A stretch of 64,000 nt of DNA, taken from positions 81,633 through 145,632 of the forward strand of contig JACKLN010000012.1 in assembly GCA_024235855.1 (NCBI GenBank), read 5' to 3'. This DNA is from Burkholderiaceae bacterium. GTDB taxonomy: Bacteria; Pseudomonadota; Gammaproteobacteria; Burkholderiales; Burkholderiaceae_C. The translations under genes were made by a program, and so were the position numbers. Below, piece by piece: positions 16,726 to 25,524 of this stretch (within the stretch, counting starts at the first letter, position 1; each line of letters begins with the position of its first letter). Under the pieces are notes generated by a model. It did no database searches. It saw only the letters and a list, made by a program, of their open reading frames with translations, and was not told the DNA's origin.

Positions 16726-18563
16726 CGGCCGCCTTCCCTGCACCGCAGGCCGCCTCTGTGCCGCGCTGGTCCACACCCCCTGCTGGCCACACGCACGGCC
16801 TGCTGCCGGCAGCCTCATCGCCGGTGGCCACGCCTGCCGACACGGCCCGCTGGCGCGTGCACCTGCTCGGCGGCTTCGTGCTCGAGGACGCTGCCGGCCC
16901 GACCCACCCGACCCACCCGACACACCGGACCCGCCTCACCCGCCTGCGCAGCCGCGCCAGCATGGCGCTGCTCGCGCGGCTGGCCATGGCCCCGGGCCGC
17001 GCCCATGCGCGGGACGAACTCGCCGCGCTGCTCTGGCCGGACGCACCGGCGCAACGCAGCCGCAGCCGTCTGCGGCAGACGCTGTCGCTGCTGCGCGCCG
17101 TGCTCGAACCGCCCGGTGGGCCGCAGGTGCTGCAGGCCGACCACTGGGTGATCCGCGTGCGGCCGGGCACGCTGTGGTGCGACGTGCCGGCCTTCGAGGC
17201 CGCGGCAGCGCAGCACGACGACCCCGCGGCACTGGCCCTCTACCGCGGAGAGCTGCTGCCCGGGCTGGCGGAGGAATGGCTGGAGGACGAACGGCGGCAC
17301 CTGGCCGCCCTGGCCGAACGTGTCCATGAGCGGCATCGCCGCTCGGCGCCGGCGGCACCTGACCGGCCGCCGGCGCCGGGTGAACGGCCGGGTGCACGGT
17401 CGACACGGCCGGCACGCTGCGACGAGACCGTGCCGGTGACGGCGCGCCTGCCCGCGCCGGCAGACGCCAGCTTTGGGCGAGGCGACGAGGCGGCTGCGCT
17501 GAGGCGTCTGCTGGCCGCGCGGCGCCTGGTCACCGTCGTCGGCCCCGGGGGCATCGGCAAGACACGCCTCGTGCTTGACGCACTGTCTTCATCGGCGCAC
17601 GGGCTCGGGCCAGCCCGCTTTGTCGACATCGGCGGCCTGAGGACGCTGCACCACGTGCTGCGCCGGCTGCGGGCGACCCTGCGCACGCCCGCCGGCCCGC
17701 GGGCCCTGGACGCGCTGACCACCACGCTGGATGCCACGCCGGGCACCCTGGTGCTCGACGGTGCCGAGGCCCTGGACGGGCCGGCCCGGGCCTGGCTGGC
17801 AGCGGCCCTGGCGCGCATGCCGGCGCTGCGCTGCGTGATCACCTCGCGCCTGCCGATGGGCTGGGCCGACGAGGCGCTGCACCCCGTGCTGCCGCTGCCG
17901 CTGCCGGTCGTCGACGATGCGACCGACCTGGCGGCCCTGGCCGCGCAGCCGGCGGTGGCCCTGTTCATCGACCGCGCACGCGCAGTGCGCCCGGAGTTCC
18001 ACCTGCACCGCGGCAACGCGGGCGCGGTGGTGGCCCTGCTGCACCGGCTCGACGGCTGGCCGCTGGCGATCGAGCTCGCGGCGGCGCGCATGCACCTGAC
18101 GAACCCGGCGATGCTGCTCTCGCGCTTCGCCGAGCCGCCGCTCGCCGCCCCGGGTCAAGGGGGCACCGGTGACGTGCTGGGCGACCTGACGCGCCGGGGC
18201 CCGCGCAGCGCCGGGCGCCAGGCCAACCTGCTGGCCGTGCTGGACGCCGGTCTGCTCATGCTGCCCCCCGCGTCGCGGCACCTGCTGCAGCGGCTGGCCT
18301 GCCCGGCCGGCGGCCCGCCGGAAGCAGCGCAGCAGGCGGTGCTGCGGGCCGCATCGGCGACGGCGCTGGCGCCGCTGGTGGACGGCGGCTGGCTGAGCCC
18401 CTGCCGTCACGACGCGGGCGGCTGCCGGCTGGGCCACCTGGTGCGCCGCTGGGTGTGGCTGCGTTGGGGTGCAGCCGATCGCGGCGGCGCCGAAACCGCT
18501 GCCGGCGTACCGATCAGCGACTGTAGGTGTGCGGCTGAAGCGCTGTGCCCTGCATCGGATTGA
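16722..18563 (+). CDS. BTAD-domain AAA ATPase regulator (short)
   Basis: This 613-residue protein starts at ATG 16722 with GGAG at 16712-16715. After ~45 residues of linker comes a SARP-like winged-helix (WRVHLLGGFVLED, then LLARLAMAPGRAHARDELAALLWPDAPAQRSRSRLRQTLSLLR). An acid-rich activator-type segment (about 145-200) and an NB-ARC/STAND ATPase follow, with Walker A VVGPGGIGKTRLV at about residues 270-282 and the Walker B-like TLVLDGAEAL. The winged helix is interrupted by a Thr-His-Pro repeat (THPTHPTHRT, 16907-16936). It lacks the long C-terminal TPR region of its divergent neighbour. Its last 50 bp overlap the end of the convergent secreted-protein gene, and the Cys-containing tail may be a recent extension. 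Confidence 0.8.
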   Translation: MTAAFPAPQAASVPRWSTPPAGHTHGLLPAASSPVATPADTARWRVHLLGGFVLEDAAGPTHPTHPTHRTRLTRLRSRASMALLARLAMAPGRAHARDELAALLWPDAPAQRSRSRLRQTLSLLRAVLEPPGGPQVLQADHWVIRVRPGTLWCDVPAFEAAAAQHDDPAALALYRGELLPGLAEEWLEDERRHLAALAERVHERHRRSAPAAPDRPPAPGERPGARSTRPARCDETVPVTARLPAPADASFGRGDEAAALRRLLAARRLVTVVGPGGIGKTRLVLDALSSSAHGLGPARFVDIGGLRTLHHVLRRLRATLRTPAGPRALDALTTTLDATPGTLVLDGAEALDGPARAWLAAALARMPALRCVITSRLPMGWADEALHPVLPLPLPVVDDATDLAALAAQPAVALFIDRARAVRPEFHLHRGNAGAVVALLHRLDGWPLAIELAAARMHLTNPAMLLSRFAEPPLAAPGQGGTGDVLGDLTRRGPRSAGRQANLLAVLDAGLLMLPPASRHLLQRLACPAGGPPEAAQQAVLRAASATALAPLVDGGWLSPCRHDAGGCRLGHLVRRWVWLRWGAADRGGAETAAGVPISDCRCAAEALCPASD

Positions 18564-20247
18564 AGAAGGCGTCGTTGCTGCCCACGTACTGCTCGCCGGG
18601 CAGCTGGTAGACCCGCTGGTAGCGCTGCGGCAGGTACTGCACGCCACCGTCGGTGGTGGTCCAGGCACTGCGCTCGTGGGTGGCGTCCACCGCCTTGGCC
18701 TGGCCCGCGTCCTTCCAGCCCTGGCGTCGCTTCCAGCTCTCGTGGCTGCTCTCCAGCACGCTGCTGCCGCCGGTGCCGGCCGTGCGCTGGGCGCTGGCCC
18801 GTGCCGCCTGTGCGGCCATGAAGGCCTGGCGCTCGCGCTGCAGCGCCGCGGCCTGCAGGTCGGCCATCTGGCGCTGGTGCTGCTGCAGGCGTTGCAGGTA
18901 CTCCGGCTGCAGGCGCACCGAGTCGGCGATGCGCCGCGTCAGCGCCAGGTCCGGTTCCTGCCCCACGGCCAGGCTGCTGCCGGTGCCGACCGCGGTGCCC
19001 ACCAGCATCTGCGCCGGGCTGCCGTCCATCGACACCGACGGCATCACCTCGAAGACCAGGCCGGTGGACAGGTGCTCGTGCACCGTCTGCCCGCCGGTGC
19101 CCGCATAGCGCAGGCGCACCGCCCAGGCCTCGCCCCAGCGCCGATGGCCGGGCTGCGCCGGCTGGGCCGTCAGTTGACGCATCAGCGCGTCGGTGTCGGC
19201 ACGGTCGATCGCGAACGACACGACCTCGGCGCCGGGCCGCAGGGCCTGCACATAGGCCTGCATGAAGCTGCGCCCGTCGGTCAGCGGGCGCGGCTGGCAG
19301 CCCGTGTGCTGCATCTGCTGCTGCGCCAGCTGCGGCATCGTGGCCCACTGGGGGTGCCACTGCCAGATGCCACCGGGGATGAACTCGAAGCGCTGGCGGC
19401 CGTCGGGCGCGCTGGCCACGAAGTGCATCTTGTTCTGGTCGGCCCAGCAGCGCGACCAGCGGTCCCAGCGCACCGAGCCTTCGACCCGCCAGCCTGCGGG
19501 TGCCGACAGCGTCAGCGCCGGCATCGGCTGCTCGAAGCCGAACGCGTCGACGATGGTGTGGGCCTGGAAACCGGTGGGGCGTGCCGGCGCCGCAGCGGCC
19601 GCTGCTGGGCGTCCGCCATCGTGGCCGGCGGGCGCGGCAGCGCCGGCAGCGCTGGCGCTGGCGTCACGGTAGTCGCTGAAGTCGAACCGCCCCTGGCCGA
19701 TGGCCACGATGCCGGCTGCGCCGCGGCCATAGGCGTCGGACGACAGCGTGGCGATGTCCTGGCCCGCCACGCGCAACGTCAGCTGCCGGCCCTGTTCCTG
19801 CAGCTCCAGCGTCGTGGCCCGGGCCGGCCCCGATGCCGGCAGGGTGCGCGACATCACGGTGCGGAAGCCCTGCGCGTCGCGGCGGATCCAGTCCACCTCG
19901 CCCGCGGGCCCGGCCACCAGCAGCCAGTAGCTGCGCTGCGCCGGGTCGAAGCCGTAGATGAGGCCGGCGCGGGCCTCGGCCACAGCGCTGCCCAGCGCCA
20001 CGGTGACGCCCAGGCGCCGCCGCCCCTCGCTGCCGGCGGCGACGGGGCCGTAGACGTAGCGAATGGCCCCGGGCTCCTGGCGGTTCTCCAGCCGGTAGCG
20101 GCCGGCCCCCGGCGTGGCCGTCCAGGCGCCGTCGGTGCCGCTGGACAGCAACGGCGCCAGCGGGCCCATGTCGGCCTGGGCTCCGCTCGATGCCATGGCC
20201 ACGCACCAGGCACCCCACCACACCCATCCCTTCACGCTGAATCTCAT
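18514..20247 (-). CDS. Secreted protein of unknown function
   Basis: A 577-residue protein with a Sec signal peptide (MRFSVKGWVWWGAWCVAMASSGAQA, cleavage near residue 25). Residues ~27-185 look like an all-beta lectin/LamG-like module (GRYRLENRQEPGAIRYVYGP, AGLIYGFDPAQRSYWLLVAG, FDFSDYRDA), as in domains that bind or sit beside carbohydrates. An Ala/Pro linker (~190-215) leads to a second domain containing WRVEGSVRWDRWSRCWADQNKMHF, and the C-terminus is Gln-rich coiled (LQRLQQHQRQMADLQAAALQRERQAF) and ends in a segment with YVGSNDAFFNPMQG. No enzyme family was recognised. It stands alone on the minus strand and overlaps the convergent regulator by 50 bp. Confidence 0.75.
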   Translation of the reverse strand: MRFSVKGWVWWGAWCVAMASSGAQADMGPLAPLLSSGTDGAWTATPGAGRYRLENRQEPGAIRYVYGPVAAGSEGRRRLGVTVALGSAVAEARAGLIYGFDPAQRSYWLLVAGPAGEVDWIRRDAQGFRTVMSRTLPASGPARATTLELQEQGRQLTLRVAGQDIATLSSDAYGRGAAGIVAIGQGRFDFSDYRDASASAAGAAAPAGHDGGRPAAAAAAPARPTGFQAHTIVDAFGFEQPMPALTLSAPAGWRVEGSVRWDRWSRCWADQNKMHFVASAPDGRQRFEFIPGGIWQWHPQWATMPQLAQQQMQHTGCQPRPLTDGRSFMQAYVQALRPGAEVVSFAIDRADTDALMRQLTAQPAQPGHRRWGEAWAVRLRYAGTGGQTVHEHLSTGLVFEVMPSVSMDGSPAQMLVGTAVGTGSSLAVGQEPDLALTRRIADSVRLQPEYLQRLQQHQRQMADLQAAALQRERQAFMAAQAARASAQRTAGTGGSSVLESSHESWKRRQGWKDAGQAKAVDATHERSAWTTTDGGVQYLPQRYQRVYQLPGEQYVGSNDAFFNPMQGTALQPHTYSR

Positions 20248-20324
20248 CTGTGGCCCTCCGACAAGGCGGACCGCATTGCAGCGCGCCGGCGTTCCGCGAT
20301 CGTTCCGCGGCGCACGGCGGGGGT

Positions 20325-22019
20325 TCAGGGCAGGGACAGCGTGCGCAGGGTCGGGAGCGTGTCGGCCTCATGCAGCGGCTTGTCGTGCCGCACCCGCAGC
20401 ATGCGCGGGAAGCGCACCGCGATGCCGCTCTTGTGGCGCGGACTGGGGCCGATGCCCTCGAAGCCGAGTTCGAAGACGAGCGTGGGCCGCACGCTGCGCA
20501 CGGGGCCGAACTTCTCCAGCGTCGTCGCGCGGATGACCTTGTCCACGGCGGCGAACTCGGCGTCGGTCAGGCCCGAATAGGCCTTGGCGAAGGGCACCAG
20601 CTGCAGCGCCTGCGGGTCGTCGCGCGGCGCCGGCTCGCGGCGGGCGATGGCATCCACCACCGCCTGCGCCTCGGCCGCGTCGTGCGGCGGCCGGTTCCAC
20701 ACGGCGAAGGTGTAGTCGGTGTAGACGCTGGCGCGGCGGCCGTGGCCGGCCTGGGCGTAGACCAGCACGGCGTCGGCCGTCAGCGGGTCGACCTTCCACT
20801 TCCACCAGGCCGACGTCGCGCCGTCGGCCTTGGTGCGGCCCTGGCCGTAGACCGCATCGCGGTGCTTGAGCATCAGGCCTTCCACGCCGCGGGTCCGGCT
20901 CTCGGCACGGGCAGCGGTCAGTGCCGGCCAGTCAGACCCGGGCACGCGTGGCGAGACGTCGCGCGCCGACAGCAAGGCTCCCAACCGTGCGCGCCGCTGG
21001 TGCTGCGGCTCCGTGCGGCGATCCTCGCCGTCGCTTTCCAGCAGGTCGTAGGCCAGGAAGCGCACCGGCGCTTTGGCCAGCAGCGTCTTCGGCAGCGTCT
21101 TGCGCGTGATGCGTTGCTGCAGCAGGTTGAACGGTGCCGGCTTCGGCGCGCCGTCCAGCCAGACCAGGACTTCGCCGTCGAGCACCGTGCCGTCGGGCAG
21201 CGCCTGCGCCCAGGCCTCGATCTCCGGGAATCGGCCGGCCATCAGTTCCTCGCCGCGCGACCAGATCCAGCACTGCCCGGCGCGCCGGACCACCTGGGCG
21301 CGGATGCCGTCGTACTTCCATTCGGCGATCCATTCGCCGGCGTCGCCCAGGCTCTGCGGCTCGGCCTGCAGCGGGTGCGCCAGGAAGAAGGGATAGGGCT
21401 GGCCGGCCTCGGCCTGCGGCGTGGCCTGCGGGTCCAGCAGCGCGCGGTAGCGCTCGGCGGTGGGCTGGCGCTTGGCATCGGTCCAGCCCATCAGCCGCTG
21501 CGCCACCTGCTTGGCGTCCAGCCCGGCCACCGCGGCCAGCGCGCGAGTGACCAGCAGCTTGCTCACGCCGACGCGGAAGCCACCGCCAATGAGCTTGACG
21601 AGCAGGAAGCGCCCGGTGGGGTCCAGCACCGACCAGGCCTGCCGCAACCGCGCCGCCTGCTCGGCCGGCGGCAGGCCGCGCAGCGGCAGCAGGCGCTGTT
21701 CCACCCATTCGGCCAGGCCGGCGTCGTCGACGGCGCCCGATGGCGGCGGCAGCACATGGGCAATGGTCTCGGCCAGATCGCCCACCGCCTGGTAGCAGGC
21801 CTCGAACAGCCAGTCGTCGATGCCGGCCATGGCGCAGGCCGTCTCGCGCATCAGCGCCGTGGGCACCACCTGGCGCGGCTTGCCGCCGGCGAGAAAGTAC
21901 ACCGCCCAGGCGGCATCGTCCGCCGGCGCCGCGGCAAAGTAGGCCTGCAGCGCAGCGAGCTTGTCGTTGGTGGCGGTGCTGGCGTCGAGCGACTGGTACA
22001 GCTGGGCGAATCGCCGCAT
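20325..22019 (-). CDS. ATP-dependent DNA ligase
   Basis: The 564-residue enzyme has an N-terminal DNA-binding domain (~1-200), then nucleotidyltransferase motif I AEWKYDGIRAQ with the adenylated lysine at 235. It continues with WSRGEELMAGRFPEI (motif Ia region), LDGEVLVW (motif III), EGLMLKHRDAVY (motif IV) and AWWKWKVDP (motif V). An OB domain with the RFPRMLRVRHDK motif ends the protein. This is the bacterial ligase type that is found in clusters with an Lhr-family helicase, a metallo-beta-lactamase exonuclease and a phosphoesterase. Here only the exonuclease is in the window, 12 kb away (33833-34861). The start codon lies inside an 18-bp perfect palindrome. Confidence 0.92.
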   Translation of the reverse strand: MRRFAQLYQSLDASTATNDKLAALQAYFAAAPADDAAWAVYFLAGGKPRQVVPTALMRETACAMAGIDDWLFEACYQAVGDLAETIAHVLPPPSGAVDDAGLAEWVEQRLLPLRGLPPAEQAARLRQAWSVLDPTGRFLLVKLIGGGFRVGVSKLLVTRALAAVAGLDAKQVAQRLMGWTDAKRQPTAERYRALLDPQATPQAEAGQPYPFFLAHPLQAEPQSLGDAGEWIAEWKYDGIRAQVVRRAGQCWIWSRGEELMAGRFPEIEAWAQALPDGTVLDGEVLVWLDGAPKPAPFNLLQQRITRKTLPKTLLAKAPVRFLAYDLLESDGEDRRTEPQHQRRARLGALLSARDVSPRVPGSDWPALTAARAESRTRGVEGLMLKHRDAVYGQGRTKADGATSAWWKWKVDPLTADAVLVYAQAGHGRRASVYTDYTFAVWNRPPHDAAEAQAVVDAIARREPAPRDDPQALQLVPFAKAYSGLTDAEFAAVDKVIRATTLEKFGPVRSVRPTLVFELGFEGIGPSPRHKSGIAVRFPRMLRVRHDKPLHEADTLPTLRTLSLP

Positions 22020-22027
22020 GCGGCGAT
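22010..22027. repeat. Perfect 18-bp palindrome spanning the DNA ligase start codon
   Basis: ATCGCCGCATGCGGCGAT reads identically on both strands and includes the ligase ATG at 22019-22017. In RNA it could form a stem only with a minimal loop, so a protein-binding site (repressor overlapping the start) is at least as likely. Confidence 0.45.
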
Positions 22028-22053
22028 GCTAGGCCATCGCTTCGAGGGCGCTT

Positions 22054-22333
22054 GGAGGCTGTCGGGCTTTGGGAGCGCCCCGCGTTCGGCCGCCAAGGGC
22101 CCTGATGCAAGGCGCCGGCGCGCCGCCGGACTGGCCGTCCGGCCAGCGCCGGCAACGCCGCAGCAGGGCTTCGAGTGGGGTGTGGTGCGGCCGAACCCTT
22201 CGGGCCGGGGCGATTCAGGGTGCCATCCGTCGTTGCCGACTCGTTGTGGGACCCATCCCACGGCCTCGTCGACGCCTCGTCTGGCACCCTGACTCGCCCC
22301 GGCGCGGGGCCCTCCCAAAGCCCGACAGCCTCC
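22054..22333. repeat. 280-bp inverted-repeat element with three-way-junction folding potential
   Basis: This fills the 313-bp gap between the ligase start and the universal stress protein stop. The outer arms 22054-22084 and 22303-22333 are 31-bp inverted repeats with one mismatch. Inside are two further stems: arm A pairs 22084-22093 with 22187-22196 (10 bp, perfect) and encloses 22114-22120/22147-22153 and 22132-22136/22141-22145; arm B pairs 22204-22225 with 22282-22303 (22 bp, one mismatch) and encloses GTGGGA/TCCCAC (22246-22261). The right arm ends on the first base of the stress-protein stop codon. No transposase or target-site duplication is visible. It could be a MITE-like mobile element or a structured RNA; both fit. 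Confidence 0.75.
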
Positions 22334-22743
22334 TAGGCATCGTCCTCCGGCAGCGGCACCACGGTCACCGGCAGCGTGCTGTGGGCCACCACGTCGTCCA
22401 CCACATCGCTCGCGCCACCCATCACGATCAGCCCGCAGCCGTAGTTCTCCGCCAGTTCCACGATCATCGGCGCCGGCTCGCCGCCGGCCACCTCCAGTTC
22501 GTAGTCGACGCCGTGCTTCTGCAGCAGCGCCTCGGCCGGCGCCAGCAGGTCGGCGCCGGCGGCGCCCTTGACCTCGCGGATCACGTCGGGGTCGTGCGCC
22601 GTGACCACCTCGTACAGCGTGGCCGGCGGCTGCACGTTGACCAGCACCACGCTGGCCTGCAGGCCGGCCGTGCGCAGGTCGAGCACGTGGCGCAACGCCG
22701 CCATCGCAGCGGGCGAACCGTCGGCGGGAACCAGAATCTTCAT
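22333..22743 (-). CDS. Universal stress protein (UspA) family
   Basis: This is a 136-residue protein from ATG 22743, with GGAGG about 8 nt upstream. It begins MKILVPADGSPAAMAALRHVLDL, the UspA beta1-alpha1 region, and ends in CGLIVMGGASDVVDDVV and LPVTVVPLPEDD. The usual ATP-loop G-x2-G-x9-G-S/T is missing: the expected ~12 residues between MGG and the last helix are absent, so it is probably a non-ATP-binding Usp. An FNR-like box 46 bp upstream suggests induction at low oxygen. Its stop codon coincides with the edge of the structured repeat. Confidence 0.85.
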   Translation of the reverse strand: MKILVPADGSPAAMAALRHVLDLRTAGLQASVVLVNVQPPATLYEVVTAHDPDVIREVKGAAGADLLAPAEALLQKHGVDYELEVAGGEPAPMIVELAENYGCGLIVMGGASDVVDDVVAHSTLPVTVVPLPEDDA

Positions 22744-22788
22744 GTCGAACCTCCTGCAGCCATCATCCCGCGCAGGATCGGCGCGGAC

Positions 22789-22802
22789 TTGATGTCGGTC
22801 AA
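22789..22802. promoter_or_regulatory. FNR/ANR-type box TTGAT-N4-GTCAA
   Basis: TTGATGTCGGTCAA matches the FNR/ANR consensus TTGAT-N4-ATCAA except for one base and equals the DNR-like form TTGAT-N4-GTCAA. It is centred between the divergent usp (start 22743) and acetate-CoA ligase/GNAT gene (start 22848), about 46 bp from each start, and so could activate either under oxygen limitation. Confidence 0.6.
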
Positions 22803-22847
22803 CCCACCGGTCGCCGTGGCGCCACGCGCCACCGGCATCATGCACGC

Positions 22848-25502
22848 ATGAGCATCCGCCACCTCGACTCCCTGTTCGACCCGGCCTCGGTGGCCGTCAT
22901 CGGCGCCAGCCTGCGCGAGGCCAGCGTGGGCGGCACCGTCTGGCGCAACCTCCGTGCCGGCGGCTTTGCCGGCCCGGTGTGGCCGGTCAACCCCAAGCAC
23001 GCGACGCTGGGCGAGGTGCCCTGCTTCGCAAGCGTCGATGACCTGCCACAGGCACCGGAACTGGCGGTGATCTGCACCCCGCCGGCCACCGTGCCGAGCC
23101 TGATCGCCGCACTCGGCGCGCGCGGCACCAAGGCCGCCGTGGTGCTGACCGCCGGCTTCGACGCCGCGCAGAAACAGGCCATGCTGGACGCCGCGCGCAC
23201 CCACCTGCTGCGCATCCTGGGGCCGAACTGCCTGGGCCTGCTGGCGCCGCACATCGGGCTGAACGCCAGCTTCGCGCACGTGAACGCCGAACCGGGGCAA
23301 CTGGCCTTCGTGTCGCAGTCGGGCGCGCTGGTCACGGCGCTGCTGGACTGGGCGCGGGCGCGCGGCGTGGGCTTCTCGCACTTCGTGTCGCTGGGCGAGA
23401 GCGCCGACGTGGACTTCGGCGACATGCTCGACTGGCTGGCCGGTGATGCGAAGACGCGCGCCATCCTGCTTTACGTGGAAAGCATCCGCGAGGCGCGTAA
23501 GTTCATGTCGGCCGCGCGCGCCGCGGCACGCAACAAGCCGGTGATCCTGGTCAAGGCCGGGCGCTCGGCGCAGGGCCAGGCGGCGGCCTCGTCGCACACC
23601 GGCGCGCTGGCGGGGTCGGACGCGGTGTTCGACGCCGCGGTGCAGCGCTCCGGCCTGCTGCGCGTGGACACGCTGCAGGACCTGTTCGACGCCGCGCTGA
23701 CACTGGACCGCCTGGCCGGCGGGGCTTCGGGCATAGCCCCCGACCGCCTGACCATCGTCACCAACGGCGGTGGCGCCGGCGTCATGGCGGCCGACGCGGC
23801 GGCGCAGGCCGGGCTGACGCTGGCGCCGCTGGGCGACGCGGTGCGCGCGCAACTCGACGTCGCGCTGCCGGCGAACTGGTCGCACGCCAACCCGGTGGAC
23901 CTGATCGGCGACGCGCCCGAGGCGCGTTACCTGGCCGCCTTCGACGCCCTGCTGGCCGACCCCGCCGCCGGCATGCTGCTGTTCACGCATGCGCCCACCG
24001 CCATCGTGCCCAGCGCGCGCATTGCCGAGGCGCTGGTGCCGAAGCTGCAACCGCAGGCCACGCGCGTGGTCAGCGCCTGGCTGGGCGGCGACGCGGTGGC
24101 GCAGGCGCGCGCGCAGTTCCAGGCCGCGGGCCTGGCCTGCTACGACACGCCGGAGCAAGCGGTGCAGGCGGTGGCCACGCTGGCCACGTGGAAGCGCCAC
24201 CAGGCGGCGCTGCTGGAGACACCGACGGCCGATGCCGCCGAGGCGCCCTTCGACATCGCCACCGCGCAGGCGGTGATCGACAGCGCGCTGGCCGAGGGCC
24301 GCGAGATGCTGACCGAGCCCGAGGCCAAGGCCGTGCTCTCCGCCGTGGGCATCCCGGTGGCCGCCACGCGGCGCGTGGGGCTGGACGCCGACGAGGCCGT
24401 GGCCGCGGCCCGGGCCATTGGCTGGCCGGTGGCGCTGAAGATCCTGTCGACCGACATCTCGCACAAGAGCGACGTCGGCGGCGTGGTGCTGGACCTCGCC
24501 GACGAAGCCGCACTGCGCGGCGCCATCGACGCGATGCTGGCGCGTGTGCGCGCGCGCCGGCCCGACGCCGCGCTGCAGGGCTTCAGCGTGCAGGCGATGG
24601 TGAAACGTTCGCAGGCGCTGGAGCTGATCGTCGGCGCCAGCCTGGACCCGCTGTTCGGCCCGGTGATCCTGTTCGGCCAGGGCGGCACCGCGGTGGAAGT
24701 GGTGGCCGACCGCGCGCTGGCGCTGCCGCCGCTGAACCGCCCCCTGGCCCGTGCGCTGGTGGAGCGCACGCGCATCGCGAAACTGATGCGCGGCTGGCGC
24801 GACGTGCCGCCGGTGGACCAGGATGCCGTGCAGGACACGCTGGTGCACGTGTCGCGCCTGTTGGCGGCGCTGCCGGCGGTGGTGGAACTGGACATCAATC
24901 CGCTGCTGGCCGACGCACGCGGCGTGGTGGCGCTGGACGCCCGCGTGCGCGTGATGCCGGGTGCGCCGGCCGGCGAAGCCCGCTTCGCGATCCGGCCCTA
25001 CCCCGCTGAACTGGTGGAGCACTGGGACTGGCAGGGCCAGCCACTCACCGTGCGCCCGATCCGCCCCGAGGACGAGGCCCGCCACCGCGCCTTCCTGGAG
25101 CGGCTGGACCCGGAGGACATCCGCCTGCGCATCTTCTACAGCCGCCGCAGCATCGAGCACAGCGAACTGGCGCGGCTGACGCAGATCGACTACGAACGCG
25201 AGATGGCCTTCATCGCGCTGGACGCCGGCGGCGACACGCTGGCCGTGGTGCGCGGCGTGACCGACCCGGACAACGTCGGCGCCGAGTTCGGCATCGTCGT
25301 GCGCAGCGACCTCAAGGGCGGCGGCCTGGGCGAGCGCCTGCTGCGCAAGCTGATCGACTACCACCGCAGCCGCGGCACGCAGGTGCTCACCGCCGAGGTG
25401 CTGGCGGAGAACGCGCGCATGCTGGCGCTGGCGCGCGATCTCGGCTTCACGGTGGAGCCCGGTGCCGAGTCTGGCGTGAAGCGGGTGCGGCTGGCGCTGT
25501 GA
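22848..25502 (+). CDS. NDP-forming acetate-CoA ligase / GNAT acetyltransferase fusion (Pat/PatZ type)
   Basis: The 884-residue protein begins with a CoA-binding Rossmann domain (SVAVIGASLREASVGGTVWRNL, about 12-35). The succinyl-CoA ligase-like region follows and includes SSHTGALAGSD at about residues 247-257, where a histidine sits at the phosphohistidine position. The ATP-grasp domain (~480-690) has PVALKILSTDISHKSDVGGV. The C-terminal GNAT domain (~733-884) has VRSDLKGGGLGERLLRKLI, the acetyl-CoA loop. This is the architecture of Pat/PatZ lysine acetyltransferases that inactivate acetyl-CoA synthetase and other enzymes. Retention of the His leaves open a real ligase activity. It shares an FNR-like box with usp. 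Confidence 0.88.
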   Translation: MSIRHLDSLFDPASVAVIGASLREASVGGTVWRNLRAGGFAGPVWPVNPKHATLGEVPCFASVDDLPQAPELAVICTPPATVPSLIAALGARGTKAAVVLTAGFDAAQKQAMLDAARTHLLRILGPNCLGLLAPHIGLNASFAHVNAEPGQLAFVSQSGALVTALLDWARARGVGFSHFVSLGESADVDFGDMLDWLAGDAKTRAILLYVESIREARKFMSAARAAARNKPVILVKAGRSAQGQAAASSHTGALAGSDAVFDAAVQRSGLLRVDTLQDLFDAALTLDRLAGGASGIAPDRLTIVTNGGGAGVMAADAAAQAGLTLAPLGDAVRAQLDVALPANWSHANPVDLIGDAPEARYLAAFDALLADPAAGMLLFTHAPTAIVPSARIAEALVPKLQPQATRVVSAWLGGDAVAQARAQFQAAGLACYDTPEQAVQAVATLATWKRHQAALLETPTADAAEAPFDIATAQAVIDSALAEGREMLTEPEAKAVLSAVGIPVAATRRVGLDADEAVAAARAIGWPVALKILSTDISHKSDVGGVVLDLADEAALRGAIDAMLARVRARRPDAALQGFSVQAMVKRSQALELIVGASLDPLFGPVILFGQGGTAVEVVADRALALPPLNRPLARALVERTRIAKLMRGWRDVPPVDQDAVQDTLVHVSRLLAALPAVVELDINPLLADARGVVALDARVRVMPGAPAGEARFAIRPYPAELVEHWDWQGQPLTVRPIRPEDEARHRAFLERLDPEDIRLRIFYSRRSIEHSELARLTQIDYEREMAFIALDAGGDTLAVVRGVTDPDNVGAEFGIVVRSDLKGGGLGERLLRKLIDYHRSRGTQVLTAEVLAENARMLALARDLGFTVEPGAESGVKRVRLAL

Positions 25503-25524
25503 CGCCCGAGCGCCGGGGCGCCCG

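Noticed and set aside
20932..22287. 451-residue minus frame running through the structured element into the ligase
   Set aside because: Composed of an out-of-frame reading of the ligase and the inverted repeat; explained by those features.
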